This document shows positions 8,541-17,638 of a stretch of 64,000 nt of DNA, one piece after another. The stretch is taken from contig NZ_KE384456.1 in assembly GCF_000425805.1 (NCBI RefSeq), forward strand, positions 1-64,000, in the 5' to 3' direction. The notes under the pieces are model-generated. The model was given only the letters and a program-made list of their open reading frames with translations, ran no database searches and was not told the DNA's origin. The first letter of the stretch is position 1. Every line of letters begins with the position of its first letter. The stretch comes from Pseudomonas vranovensis DSM 16006. Its GTDB lineage: Bacteria; Pseudomonadota; Gammaproteobacteria; Pseudomonadales; Pseudomonadaceae. The position numbers and the translations under genes are program-made.

Positions 8541-10256
8541 GTGATTGTAAGTCCCTGTAATGCACCAAGAACTCCTGGCAATCGGCTGCGCAAGGCCCTG
8601 CTGGCGGGCGCTACGCTGGTAGGCCTGTTCAGCGCCGGCCAGCTCTGGGCGTTCAACCTTGACGATGTCGCGGCCAAGGCGAAGGATCTTGCCGGACAGA
8701 AATATGAGGCTCCAAAAAGCAATCTGCCGGCCGTGTTCCGTGACATGAAATACGGCGACTACCAGCAGATCCGCTTCCTGAATGAGAAAGCCGAATGGGC
8801 GAATGAGAAAACCCCGTTCAAGCTGTCGTTCTATCACCAGGGCATGCACTTCGACACGCCGGTGAAAATCAACGAAGTCACGGCTACCACGGTCAACGAG
8901 ATCAAGTACGACCCGAGCCGCTTCGATTTCGGTACTGTGCAGTTCGATCCAAAGGCCACCGAGAACCTGGGCTATGCCGGTTTCCGTGTCCTGTATCCGA
9001 TCAACAAGGCCGACAAGCAGGATGAGATCATGACCCTGCTTGGCGCCAGCTACTTCCGCGTGGTCGGCAAGGGCCATGTGTATGGTCTGTCTGCCCGTGG
9101 CCTGGCCATCGACACCGCGCTGCCGTCCGGCGAAGAATTCCCGCGCTTTACCGAGTTCTGGGTCGAGCGCCCGAAGCCTGCCGACAAGCACCTGGTGATC
9201 TACGCGCTGCTCGACTCGCCGCGTTCCACCGGCGCCTACCGCCTGACCCTGCGTCCGGGCAGCGACACCATCGTCGACGTCAAGTCCAAGGTGTTCCTGC
9301 GTGACCACGTCAGCCGTCTGGGCATTGCCCCGCTGACCAGCATGTTCCTGTTCGGCGGCAACCAGCCATCCAAGGTGCTGAACTACCGTCCGGCCCTGCA
9401 TGACTCCGAAGGCCTGTCGATCCACGCCGGTAACGGCGAGTGGTTGTGGCGCCCGCTGAACAACCCGAAACACCTGGCCGTGAGCAATTTCAGCGTCGAG
9501 AACCCGCGTGGTTTCGGCCTGCTGCAGCGCCAGCGTGAATTCAGCCAGTTCGAAGACCTGGACGACAACTATCAGAAGCGCCCAAGCGCCTGGATCGAGC
9601 CGGTGGGCGACTGGGGCAAGGGTACCGTCGATCTGGTCGAGATCCCGACCGCCGACGAAACCAACGACAACATCGTTGCGTTCTGGAGCCCGGAAAAACT
9701 GCCGGAGCCAGGCACCCCGTTCGAATACGCCTACCGCCTGCACTGGACCATCGACGAGTCCGCGTTCCACTCGCCGAACCTGAGCTGGGTCAAGCAGACC
9801 CTGCGTTCCACCGGTGACGTCAAGCAATCCAACCTGATTCGCCAGCCAGACGGCAGCGTTGCCTTCCTGGTCGACTTCGAAGGCCCGGTATTGGCTAAAC
9901 TGCCGGAAGACACCGCTGTGCGCAGTCAAGTCAGTGTTGGCGACAACGCCGAGCTGGTCGAGAACAACCTGCGCTACAACCCGGAAATCAAAGGCTGGCG
10001 CCTGACCCTGCGGTTGAAGGTCAAGGATCCGAGCAAGTCGGTTGAAATGCGCGCGGCGCTGCTGCGTGACGTTCCGGTCGAGCCGGCCAAGCCCGCTAAA
10101 ACCGCCAAGCAGGAAAAAGCTGCGGCCAAGCATGCCAAGGCCGAGAAGCCTGCCGAGCAACCTGCCGCCGACGCGGCGCCTACCACCGGGACACCGGCCA
10201 CCACCGAACAGGTGTTGACCGAGACCTGGAGCTACCAGTTGCCTGCCGATGAGTAA
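8541..10256 (+). CDS. mdoG: Glucan biosynthesis protein G (periplasmic)
   Basis: Periplasmic protein needed to make osmoregulated periplasmic glucans, probably acting on the branching or linkage of the beta-glucan backbone. It has 571 residues from GTG 8541. That start is chosen because GCGAGGG lies 6 bases upstream, while a TTG six bases earlier would have no room for a ribosome site. An N-terminal signal peptide runs to about LWA-FNLDDVAAKA. The rest is the MdoG beta-sandwich domain (for example YHQGMHFDTPV and GRYRLTLRPG-like SPRSTGAYRLTLRPG). The C-terminus has a Lys/Ala-rich stretch (KPAKTAKQEKAAAKHAKAE) of low complexity. mdoH overlaps its last 8 bases. Confidence 0.95.
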   Translation: MIVSPCNAPRTPGNRLRKALLAGATLVGLFSAGQLWAFNLDDVAAKAKDLAGQKYEAPKSNLPAVFRDMKYGDYQQIRFLNEKAEWANEKTPFKLSFYHQGMHFDTPVKINEVTATTVNEIKYDPSRFDFGTVQFDPKATENLGYAGFRVLYPINKADKQDEIMTLLGASYFRVVGKGHVYGLSARGLAIDTALPSGEEFPRFTEFWVERPKPADKHLVIYALLDSPRSTGAYRLTLRPGSDTIVDVKSKVFLRDHVSRLGIAPLTSMFLFGGNQPSKVLNYRPALHDSEGLSIHAGNGEWLWRPLNNPKHLAVSNFSVENPRGFGLLQRQREFSQFEDLDDNYQKRPSAWIEPVGDWGKGTVDLVEIPTADETNDNIVAFWSPEKLPEPGTPFEYAYRLHWTIDESAFHSPNLSWVKQTLRSTGDVKQSNLIRQPDGSVAFLVDFEGPVLAKLPEDTAVRSQVSVGDNAELVENNLRYNPEIKGWRLTLRLKVKDPSKSVEMRAALLRDVPVEPAKPAKTAKQEKAAAKHAKAEKPAEQPAADAAPTTGTPATTEQVLTETWSYQLPADE

Positions 10257-12822
10257 CTCTCAAGCACGGCCAGAATCGCTTGGCGAATACCTGGCCCATC
10301 TACCACTGAGCGACGAGCAGCGGGCAGAACTTGCCAGCTGCAACTCGTTCAGCGAGCTGCACCAGCGTTTGTCTTCGCAGCCAGCTGTCCGTGATGCCGA
10401 CGCCGTGCAGGCGTCGGTGGGCAGCCGCCTGACCCTGACCAGCGCCGCTGAAATGGAAGAGGCCGAGATGCTCGGCCTCGACGCCAGCGGTCGCGTGTGC
10501 CTGAAGGCCACGCCGCCGATCAAGCGTACCCGGGTGATTCCCGAGCCATGGCGGACCAACATCCTGATCCGCGCCTGGCGTCGCCTGACCGGGCGTACCA
10601 ACGCCCCGGCGCCGGCCAAGCGCGAGCTGCCCAAGGCACGCTGGCGCTGGGTCGGTTCCATGCGCCGCTACATCCTGCTGACGCTGATGCTCGGCCAGAC
10701 CATTGTCGCCGGCTGGTACATGAAGGGCATCCTGCCGTACCAGGGCTGGTCGTTCGTCGATCTTGACGAAGTCATGCACCAGCCGCTGCTGCAAACGGCG
10801 ACCCAGGTCTGGCCGTATGCGCTGCAGACCAGCATCCTGATCTTGTTCGGTATCCTGTTCTGCTGGGTCTCGGCCGGTTTCTGGACCGCGTTGATGGGCT
10901 TCCTCGAGTTGCTGACCGGCCGCGACAAGTACCGCATTTCCGGCAGCAGTGCCGGTAACGAGCCGATCGAGGCGGGTGCGCGTACCGCCATCGTCATGCC
11001 GATCTGCAACGAAGATGTACCACGGGTATTCGCTGGCCTGCGTGCGACCTTCGAATCGGTGGCGGCCACGGGCGACCTGGACCGCTTCGACTTCTTCGTC
11101 CTCAGCGATACCAACGACACCGACATTGCCGTGGCCGAGCAACAGGCCTGGCTTGAAGTCTGCCGCGAGTCCAAGGGCTTCGGGCGGATCTTTTACCGTC
11201 GCCGCCGTCGCCGGGTCAAACGCAAGAGCGGTAACCTCGACGACTTCTGCCGTCGCTGGGGCAGCGACTACCGCTACATGGTGGTGCTCGACGCCGACAG
11301 CGTCATGAGCGGCGAATGCCTGACCAGCCTGGTGCGGTTGATGGAAGCCAACCCGGACGCCGGTATCATCCAGACCGCGCCGAAGGCTTCGGGCATGGAC
11401 ACCCTGTATGCGCGCATGCAGCAGTTCGCCACCCGCGTCTATGGCCCGCTGTTCACCGCCGGCCTGCACTTCTGGCAGCTCGGTGAGTCGCACTACTGGG
11501 GCCACAACGCGATCATCCGCATGAAGCCCTTCATCGAGCACTGCGCCCTGGCGCCGTTGCCGGGTAAAGGTGCATTCGCCGGCGCCATCCTGTCCCATGA
11601 CTTCGTTGAAGCTGCGCTGATGCGCCGTGCCGGCTGGGGCGTGTGGATTGCCTACGACCTGCCGGGCAGCTATGAAGAGTTGCCGCCGAACCTGCTCGAC
11701 GAGCTCAAGCGTGACCGGCGCTGGTGCCACGGCAACCTGATGAACTTCCGCCTGTTCCTGGTCAAGGGCATGCATCCGGTACACCGCGCGGTGTTCCTCA
11801 CTGGGGTGATGTCGTACCTGTCGGCGCCGCTGTGGTTCTTCTTCCTGGTGCTGTCGACGGCCTTGCTGGCGACCAATACCCTGATGGAGCCGCAGTACTT
11901 CCTCGAGCCACGGCAGCTCTATCCGCTGTGGCCGCAATGGCACCCTGAGAAGGCCATCGCGCTGTTCTCCACTACCATCGTGCTGCTGTTCCTGCCCAAG
12001 CTGCTCAGCGTCATCCTGATCTGGGCCAAGGGTGCGAAAGAGTTTGGCGGGCGCTTCAAGGTCACCCTGTCGATGCTGCTGGAGATGCTCTTCTCCATGT
12101 TGCTGGCACCGGTGCGGATGATCTTCCACACCCGTTTCGTGCTCGCCGCGTTCCTGGGGTGGGCTGCGACCTGGAACTCGCCGCAGCGTGACGACGACTC
12201 AACGCCGTGGAGCGAAGCGGTACGCCGTCATGGCCCGCAAACCCTGCTGGGTGTGGCTTGGGCGCTGCTGGTGGCGTGGCTGAACCCGAGCTTCCTGTGG
12301 TGGCTGGTGCCGATCGTAGGTTCGCTGATGCTGTCGATCCCGGTCTCGGTGATCTCCAGCCGCGTACACCTGGGCCTGCGTGCCAAGGACGAAAGCCTGT
12401 TCCTGATCCCCGAGGAATACGCCACGCCCCACGAGCTGCTGGCCACCGACCAGTACACCCACGAGAACCGCTGGCACGCCATGCACGACGGTTTCGTCCG
12501 TGCCGTGGTCGACCCGCAGCAGAACGCCCTGGCCTGCGCCCTGGCGACTGCGCGTCATGGTGTCGCAGCGCCGATCGAATCGCTGCGCGCCGAGCGCATC
12601 GAAAAAGCGCTGGACCTGGGGCCGACCGGCCTGGACGGCAACACCCGCCTGGCCCTGCTCAGCGACCCGGTCGCCCTGGCTCGCCTGCACAATCGCGTGT
12701 GGGATGAGAAGCACGAGCCGTGGTTGAGCGTGTGGCGTCAGTCGATCGCCAACGATCCGCACTCGCCGTTGCTGCCGCTGCATCCAGAGCCGGTGGCACA
12801 GCCTTCGATGGCCAGCGCCTGA
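10249..12822 (+). CDS. mdoH: Glucan glucosyltransferase H (inner membrane)
   Basis: Family GT2 processive glucosyltransferase that builds the beta-1,2 glucan chain from UDP-glucose and helps move it across the inner membrane. It has 857 residues. Features include an N-terminal cytoplasmic region, TM segments near residues 140-165 and 190-220, and a central GT domain with the metal-binding motif in VVLDADSVMSG. The acceptor-site motif appears as KRDRRWCHGN (Q/RxxRW type). Four or more TM helices follow from about residue 510. The start overlaps mdoG by 8 bases, so the two form a coupled operon. A REP hairpin lies right after the stop. Confidence 0.97.
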   Translation: MSNSQARPESLGEYLAHLPLSDEQRAELASCNSFSELHQRLSSQPAVRDADAVQASVGSRLTLTSAAEMEEAEMLGLDASGRVCLKATPPIKRTRVIPEPWRTNILIRAWRRLTGRTNAPAPAKRELPKARWRWVGSMRRYILLTLMLGQTIVAGWYMKGILPYQGWSFVDLDEVMHQPLLQTATQVWPYALQTSILILFGILFCWVSAGFWTALMGFLELLTGRDKYRISGSSAGNEPIEAGARTAIVMPICNEDVPRVFAGLRATFESVAATGDLDRFDFFVLSDTNDTDIAVAEQQAWLEVCRESKGFGRIFYRRRRRRVKRKSGNLDDFCRRWGSDYRYMVVLDADSVMSGECLTSLVRLMEANPDAGIIQTAPKASGMDTLYARMQQFATRVYGPLFTAGLHFWQLGESHYWGHNAIIRMKPFIEHCALAPLPGKGAFAGAILSHDFVEAALMRRAGWGVWIAYDLPGSYEELPPNLLDELKRDRRWCHGNLMNFRLFLVKGMHPVHRAVFLTGVMSYLSAPLWFFFLVLSTALLATNTLMEPQYFLEPRQLYPLWPQWHPEKAIALFSTTIVLLFLPKLLSVILIWAKGAKEFGGRFKVTLSMLLEMLFSMLLAPVRMIFHTRFVLAAFLGWAATWNSPQRDDDSTPWSEAVRRHGPQTLLGVAWALLVAWLNPSFLWWLVPIVGSLMLSIPVSVISSRVHLGLRAKDESLFLIPEEYATPHELLATDQYTHENRWHAMHDGFVRAVVDPQQNALACALATARHGVAAPIESLRAERIEKALDLGPTGLDGNTRLALLSDPVALARLHNRVWDEKHEPWLSVWRQSIANDPHSPLLPLHPEPVAQPSMASA

Positions 12823-12824
12823 TT

Positions 12825-12881
12825 CATCGCGGTGCAAGCCCGCTCCCACAGCCACTGTGGGAGCGGGCTTGCACCGCGATG
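12825..12881. repeat. REP-type perfect hairpin after mdoH
   Basis: Two perfect 26-base arms (12825-12850 and 12856-12881) surround a 5-base loop, GCCAC. The core AAGCCCGCTCCCACA is the typical Pseudomonas REP sequence and recurs at other gene ends in this window. It starts three bases after the mdoH stop and could act as a terminator or mRNA stabiliser. Confidence 0.9.
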
Positions 12882-12949
12882 ATCTCCCCCCTTTTTCCGA
12901 TACCCACAACGCTGTCCATGCGTTAGCATCCCCTCCGAATATCTCGCAC

Positions 12950-12963
12950 CGTCCTGTAGGACG
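12950..12963. promoter_or_regulatory. Palindrome CGTCCT-GT-AGGACG ahead of the ABC importer
   Basis: A perfect 14-base palindrome lies about 48 bases before the start of the substrate-binding protein gene. It sits just upstream of an A/T-rich stretch (CTAAAAATAAAATTC) that could hold a -10 box. Candidate operator; the regulator is unknown. Confidence 0.35.
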
Positions 12964-13011
12964 ATTCGCGCTAAAAATAAAATTCGAGCTTTCTTGCTGG
13001 GGGATCTGGTG

Positions 13012-13815
13012 ATGTTGAAAAAGTATCTGTCGATGCTGCTGGTCGGCGTCACGGCGCTGGTTGCGGTCAATGCCGCCCAGGCAGCCGGGGCTATTGATGA
13101 TGCAGTCAAGCGTGGCACCCTGCGTGCAGGCATGGACCCTACCTACATGCCGTTCCAGATGACCAACAAGCGCGGCGAGATCGTCGGCTTCGAAGTCGAT
13201 ATCCTCAAAGCCATGGCCAAGTCCATGGGCGTCAAGCTGGAGATGGTCTCCACGTCCTACGACGGTATTATCCCGGCCCTGATGACCGACAAGTTCGACA
13301 TCATCAGCAGCGGCATGACCCTGACCCAGGAACGCAACCTGAAGCTGAACTTCAGTGAACCCTTCATCGTGGTCGGCCAGACCCTGCTGATCCGCAAGGA
13401 ACTGGCGGGCGAGATCAAATCCTACAAGGATTTGAACAACGAGAAATACCGCCTGACCTCCAAGCTCGGCACCACTGGTGAAATGGTCGCCAAGAAGCTG
13501 ATCGGCAAGGCCAAGTACCACGGCTACGACAACGAGCAGGAAGCGGTGATGGATGTGGTCAACGGCAAGGCCGATGCCTTCGTCTACGACGCACCGTATA
13601 ACGTGGTTGCCGTGAACAAGGCCGGTGCCGGCAAGCTGCTATTCCTGGACAAGCCGTTCACCTTCGAACCCCTGGCCTTCGGCCTGAAGAAGGGCGACTA
13701 CGACAGCCTGAACTTCATCAACAACTTCCTGCACCAGATCAAGCACGACGGTACCTACGATCGAATCCACGACAAGTGGTTCAAGGACACCGCCTGGCTC
13801 AAGGACATGGAATAA
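13012..13815 (+). CDS. Polar amino acid ABC transporter, periplasmic binding protein
   Basis: Solute-binding protein of the SBP_bac_3 (PAAT) family, 267 residues. A clear signal peptide (MLKKYLSMLLVGVTALVAV...) ends at AQA-AG. The mature part carries family landmarks such as RAGMDPTYMPFQM, GFEVDILKAMAK, the ligand-gripping region ISSGMTLTQERN and VYDAPYN. ATG 13012 is preferred over the upstream TTG because GGGGGAT lies 7 bases before it. It is the first gene of a binding protein-permease-ATPase operon that continues on the same strand. The exact amino acid cannot be read from the sequence. Confidence 0.9.
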   Translation: MLKKYLSMLLVGVTALVAVNAAQAAGAIDDAVKRGTLRAGMDPTYMPFQMTNKRGEIVGFEVDILKAMAKSMGVKLEMVSTSYDGIIPALMTDKFDIISSGMTLTQERNLKLNFSEPFIVVGQTLLIRKELAGEIKSYKDLNNEKYRLTSKLGTTGEMVAKKLIGKAKYHGYDNEQEAVMDVVNGKADAFVYDAPYNVVAVNKAGAGKLLFLDKPFTFEPLAFGLKKGDYDSLNFINNFLHQIKHDGTYDRIHDKWFKDTAWLKDME

Positions 13816-13893
13816 GGCCACGGCGCAGCGCCTGGCTTGAAACCCGACGCGCAGGCTGGCCCTGCGCGTTCGCTTTTACGGAAGTACCCTTAC

Positions 13894-14856
13894 GTGATCA
13901 AACACAAAAAATCCCAGTGGCCCTGGCACGGGCTCACCGCGCTGGTCCTGGTTGGCCTGGCGCTGAGCCTGTACTACGCGACCTCGATGATCTCCTACGA
14001 GTGGAGCTGGAACCGGGTGCCGCAATACTTCGCCTACGAGGCCGAAGTTGCCCAGCGGGCCCCCGAAAACGGCACCATCGAGTCGATTACCCCTCAAGGC
14101 ACAATGGCCACCGTCACCGTGCGTGACGAGAGCGGTGCCGAGCAGGTATTCGAGGTCGAACAGGCCAGTGTGCAGCTGTCGCGTGGCGATGATGTCAGCG
14201 AAGGCGACCTGATCGGCGTCACCCATCACTGGGCCGCCGGACCCTTGGCCTGGGGCCTGTGGACCACCATCTGGATCTCGGTAGCCTCTGGCGTACTGGG
14301 CCTGGTGATCGGCCTGTTCGCCGGCCTGTGCCGGTTGTCGAGCAACCCGACCCTGCGTGACCTGTCCACGGTCTACGTCGAGCTGGTGCGCGGCACACCC
14401 CTGCTGGTGCAGATCTTCATTTTCTACTTCTTCATCGGTACGGTGCTGAACCTGTCCCGGGAGTTTGCCGGGGTGGCGGCGCTGGCGCTGTTCACCGGAG
14501 CCTATGTGGCCGAGATTGTCCGTGCCGGCGTGCAGTCGATTGCCAAGGGGCAGGGCGAAGCAGCCCGTTCCCTGGGCTTGAGCGCAAGCCAGTCGATGCG
14601 CCATGTGGTATTGCCACAAGCCTTCAAGCGCGTGCTGCCGCCGCTGGCCGGGCAGTTCATCAGCCTGGTCAAGGACACCTCGCTGGTGTCGGTGATTGCC
14701 ATTACCGAACTGACCAAGAGCGGGCGCGAAGCGATCACCACCTCGTTCTCGACCTTCGAGATCTGGTTCTGCGTGGCCGGGTTGTACCTGTTGATCAACC
14801 TGCCGCTGTCGCACATGGCCAGCCGGCTCGAGCGGAGGCTTGCGCAAAGTGATTGA
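13894..14856 (+). CDS. Polar amino acid ABC transporter permease with periplasmic insert
   Basis: HisM/GlnP-type inner-membrane permease, 320 residues from GTG 13894 (GGAAG ribosome site). An ATG at 13837 would add 19 poorly hydrophobic residues. TM1 (about 11-28) is followed by an unusual hydrophilic stretch of about 90 residues (29-117) before the standard permease core. The core includes the EAA loop GQGEAARSLGLSASQSMRHV, which docks on the ATPase. The insert ends in SRGDDVSEGDLIGV, which resembles one turn of a lipoyl-like barrel. The next gene starts inside this one (8-base overlap). Confidence 0.88.
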   Translation: MIKHKKSQWPWHGLTALVLVGLALSLYYATSMISYEWSWNRVPQYFAYEAEVAQRAPENGTIESITPQGTMATVTVRDESGAEQVFEVEQASVQLSRGDDVSEGDLIGVTHHWAAGPLAWGLWTTIWISVASGVLGLVIGLFAGLCRLSSNPTLRDLSTVYVELVRGTPLLVQIFIFYFFIGTVLNLSREFAGVAALALFTGAYVAEIVRAGVQSIAKGQGEAARSLGLSASQSMRHVVLPQAFKRVLPPLAGQFISLVKDTSLVSVIAITELTKSGREAITTSFSTFEIWFCVAGLYLLINLPLSHMASRLERRLAQSD

Positions 14857-15583
14857 AGTCCGTGATCTGGTAAAAGTCTTCGATACCCGTGGCCAGGTGG
14901 TGCGCGCGGTCGATCATGTCAGTACCGATGTAGCCAAGGGCGAAGTGCTGGTGGTGCTGGGGCCGTCGGGGTCGGGCAAGTCGACGTTCTTGCGCTGCCT
15001 GAACGGTCTGGAGTCCTTCGACGAGGGCACCGTGGCCATCGACGGCCTGCAACTGGCCGACCCCAGGACTGACGTCAACGCCTACCGCCGCGAAGTCGGC
15101 ATGGTGTTCCAGCACTTCAACCTGTTCCCGCACATGACCGTGCTGGAGAACCTGTGCCTGGCGCAGAAGGTGGTGCGCAAGCGTGGCAAGGCCGAGCGCG
15201 AGGCCAAGGCCCGGGCACTGCTGGAGAAGGTCGGGATCGCCCAGAAGGCCAACGAGTACCCATCGCGGTTGTCCGGCGGGCAGCAGCAGCGGGTGGCGAT
15301 TGCCCGCGCCCTGGCGATGGACCCGAAGGTCATGCTGTTCGATGAACCGACTTCGGCGCTGGACCCGGAAATGGTCGGCGAAGTGCTGGATGTGATGAAG
15401 ACCCTGGCCCTGGAAGGCATGACCATGGTCTGCGTGACCCACGAAATGGGCTTTGCCCGGGAAGTGGCGGATCGGGTGTTGTTCTTCGACCACGGCAAGC
15501 TGCTGGAGGACTCGCCACCCGAGCAGTTCTTTACTTCGCCCAAAGACCTGCGGGCGCAGGCCTTCTTGCGTCAGGTCCTTTAG
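14849..15583 (+). CDS. Polar amino acid ABC transporter ATP-binding protein
   Basis: GlnQ-type ATPase, 244 residues. Walker A is GPSGSGKST, the signature LSGGQQQRVAIARALA, Walker B VMLFDEPTSALDP, and the H-loop sits in CVTHEMGFA. All are intact. GTG 14849 is chosen because GCGGAGG lies about 10 bases upstream. A TTG at 14840 would touch that site. It overlaps the permease by 8 bases, completing the operon. No second permease is present, so a homodimeric permease is likely. Confidence 0.93.
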   Translation: MIEVRDLVKVFDTRGQVVRAVDHVSTDVAKGEVLVVLGPSGSGKSTFLRCLNGLESFDEGTVAIDGLQLADPRTDVNAYRREVGMVFQHFNLFPHMTVLENLCLAQKVVRKRGKAEREAKARALLEKVGIAQKANEYPSRLSGGQQQRVAIARALAMDPKVMLFDEPTSALDPEMVGEVLDVMKTLALEGMTMVCVTHEMGFAREVADRVLFFDHGKLLEDSPPEQFFTSPKDLRAQAFLRQVL

Positions 15584-15587
15584 AACC

Positions 15588-15637
15588 TTCGCGGGGCAAG
15601 CACGCTCCTGGCTGTAGGCGCGGGCTTGCCCCGCGAA
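15588..15637. repeat. REP-type inverted repeat between convergent genes
   Basis: Arms TTCGCGGGGCAAGC (15588-15601) and its complement (15624-15637) enclose a degenerate inner part. It lies between the end of the ABC ATPase gene (+) and the end of the chemoreceptor gene (-), where it can serve as a two-way terminator. Confidence 0.85.
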
Positions 15638-15642
15638 ACGGT

Positions 15643-17559
15643 TTACAGCTGGAAGCGCCCGACCAGCATCTGCAAGTGATTCCCCAGCCGCGCCAGTTCC
15701 ACACTGGAGGCCGCCGTTTCTTCACTGGCCGCTGACGTCTGATCCGACACATCCCGCACGTTCATCACGCTACGGTTGATCTCCTCAGCCACGGCGCTCT
15801 GCTGCTCGGCCGCCGCCGCAATCTGCTGGTTCATCGCCTGGATCGCCGACACCGTGCGGGTGATGGTCTCCAGTGACGTGCCGGCGCGGCGGGTCAGTTC
15901 GACGCTGCTGTCGGTCAGGCTGCGGCTGGCGTCCATTACCGTGGCCACTTGCTGGGTACCGTTCTGCAAGCCGGCGATCAGTTGCTCGATTTCTTCAGTG
16001 GACTGCTGGGTGCGCTGGGCCAGGCTGCGTACTTCGTCGGCGACCACGGCAAAGCCGCGTCCGGCTTCACCGGCGCGCGCTGCTTCGATAGCGGCGTTGA
16101 GGGCCAGCAGGTTGGTTTGCTGGGCCACCGACTTGATCACATCGAGCACGCTGCCGATCTTGTCGCTTTCGGCCTTGAGCTGGCCCATGGCTTCGCTGGA
16201 GTGGTTCACTTCCCGGGCCAGGTGTTCGATCTGGGCGATGGCTTCGCCCACCACCCGATCCCCTTCGCGTGCCTGCTGGTCGGCCACCACGGCTGCCTCG
16301 GAGGCTTCCTCGGCGTTACGTGCGACCTCATGCACGGTGGCGGCCATTTCGTTCATGGCGGTGGCCACTTGGTCGGTCTCGACCTTTTGATTGTTGACCC
16401 CGGCGCTGGTCTGCTCGGTCACTGCCGAGAGCTCTTCGGCAGCGCTGGCGATCTGGGTGACGCCGTCACCGATGCCGCCAATCAGCTCGCGCAGGCTGAC
16501 AGTCATGCGCTGCATGCTGCGTTGCAGCTGGCCCAGTTCGTCGCGACGCTCGACGTTGAGGTCCTGGCGCAGGTCGCCGCTGGCGATGCGGTCGGCGGCA
16601 TTCAAGGTCTGGCGCAGGGGAATGACGATCTGGCGGGTGATGGCCCAGGCGGCCAGCAGGCTGAACAGCAGGGCCAGCACGGTGGCCAGGGTCAGCATGG
16701 ACTTGGCGTGCTGCGATTCTTCATCGCGTACCTGGGTCAGGGCAATGGTCAGTTGCTTGCTCTGGTCGATCAGGGTCTGGCCCAGGCCGGCCATGTGTTG
16801 CGTCGCTTGCTCGTTGGCGCCCTGGGCAACGCCGAACTGGACGACGGCTGCGCGGTAGCTGTCCAGGGAGCGTGCGGCTTGCTGGAAGCTGCTGGTGAAG
16901 TTGGCGGGCAGTACTTCGGCCAGGGTTCGCAGTTGGGCAGTGGCCTGGTCGATGGACTCGAGTGCTGCCTGCTGGAATTCTGCCTTGGCGCTGTAGGTGT
17001 AGCCACGCACCTGGAAGCGCGCCTGCAGCAGCAGCTTGCTCGCATCGACAACGCTGTTGAACAGGTTCAGGTCGCTGCCACCGAGCAGTTGTTGTTCGAC
17101 TTCGGTAATGAGCTTCACGGCCTGGTCGGCGCTGCTGCTCATCACCTGGCGGCTGGCTTCGCGCTGCCTTGCCGCCTCTTGAGCCTGTTGCAGGGCCTGG
17201 CGATACGCTCGCACCGCCTGGTTCTGCTGCTCGATGTGCTGTTTGTCCCGGGGGCGGGTGATGCGCTGGTCAATTTGCTGCAACTGGCGTTCAAGGCTGG
17301 TGAGCGTGTTGTCGAGGGTTTGGGCCGAGGCCTCGTCGCCCCGCAATTGGTAGCCCTGACGTGCGATGCGCAGGTCCAGGGTAGCTTCCAGCACCTGGGA
17401 GATGCCACCCAGGGTGTCGCCCCGTTGGGTCACGCCACTGATGCCCTGCCAGCCGGTCAGGGTAATGCTCAGGGTGAGCAGCAGCACCAGGCCGAAGCCG
17501 ATGCCGAGTTTACGATTGACGCTCACGTTACCCAGGTTTTGGGCTAACCAACGGTACAT
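15643..17559 (-). CDS. Methyl-accepting chemotaxis protein with helical-bimodular-like sensor
   Basis: Transmembrane chemoreceptor, 638 residues from the ATG at 17559; the frame is open further upstream but GGAG precedes this ATG. TM1 is at about 19-36, a long all-helical periplasmic sensor at about 37-287, TM2 at about 288-306 and HAMP at about 307-360. The signalling domain ends with the hairpin tip LALNAAIEAARAGEAGRGFA. The size and helical nature of the sensor, and its place beside this ABC importer and RsmE-like gene, match McpQ of P. putida and McpK of P. aeruginosa. Those have HBM domains that bind citrate or 2-oxoglutarate. This ortholog assignment is from memory of gene order, so the ligand is inference. 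Confidence 0.88.
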   Translation of the reverse strand: MYRWLAQNLGNVSVNRKLGIGFGLVLLLTLSITLTGWQGISGVTQRGDTLGGISQVLEATLDLRIARQGYQLRGDEASAQTLDNTLTSLERQLQQIDQRITRPRDKQHIEQQNQAVRAYRQALQQAQEAARQREASRQVMSSSADQAVKLITEVEQQLLGGSDLNLFNSVVDASKLLLQARFQVRGYTYSAKAEFQQAALESIDQATAQLRTLAEVLPANFTSSFQQAARSLDSYRAAVVQFGVAQGANEQATQHMAGLGQTLIDQSKQLTIALTQVRDEESQHAKSMLTLATVLALLFSLLAAWAITRQIVIPLRQTLNAADRIASGDLRQDLNVERRDELGQLQRSMQRMTVSLRELIGGIGDGVTQIASAAEELSAVTEQTSAGVNNQKVETDQVATAMNEMAATVHEVARNAEEASEAAVVADQQAREGDRVVGEAIAQIEHLAREVNHSSEAMGQLKAESDKIGSVLDVIKSVAQQTNLLALNAAIEAARAGEAGRGFAVVADEVRSLAQRTQQSTEEIEQLIAGLQNGTQQVATVMDASRSLTDSSVELTRRAGTSLETITRTVSAIQAMNQQIAAAAEQQSAVAEEINRSVMNVRDVSDQTSAASEETAASSVELARLGNHLQMLVGRFQL

Positions 17560-17638
17560 GGTGGGACTCCATTGCGATCGGCAGAGGCGATTTATTGTTC
17601 TGGTGCCCATGCATCGGCGCCGGATCGCAAAACTGAAG

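Noticed and set aside
15949..17547. Long + strand frame opposite the chemoreceptor
   Set aside because: Shadow of the receptor gene, whose TM, HAMP and signalling motifs are clear.
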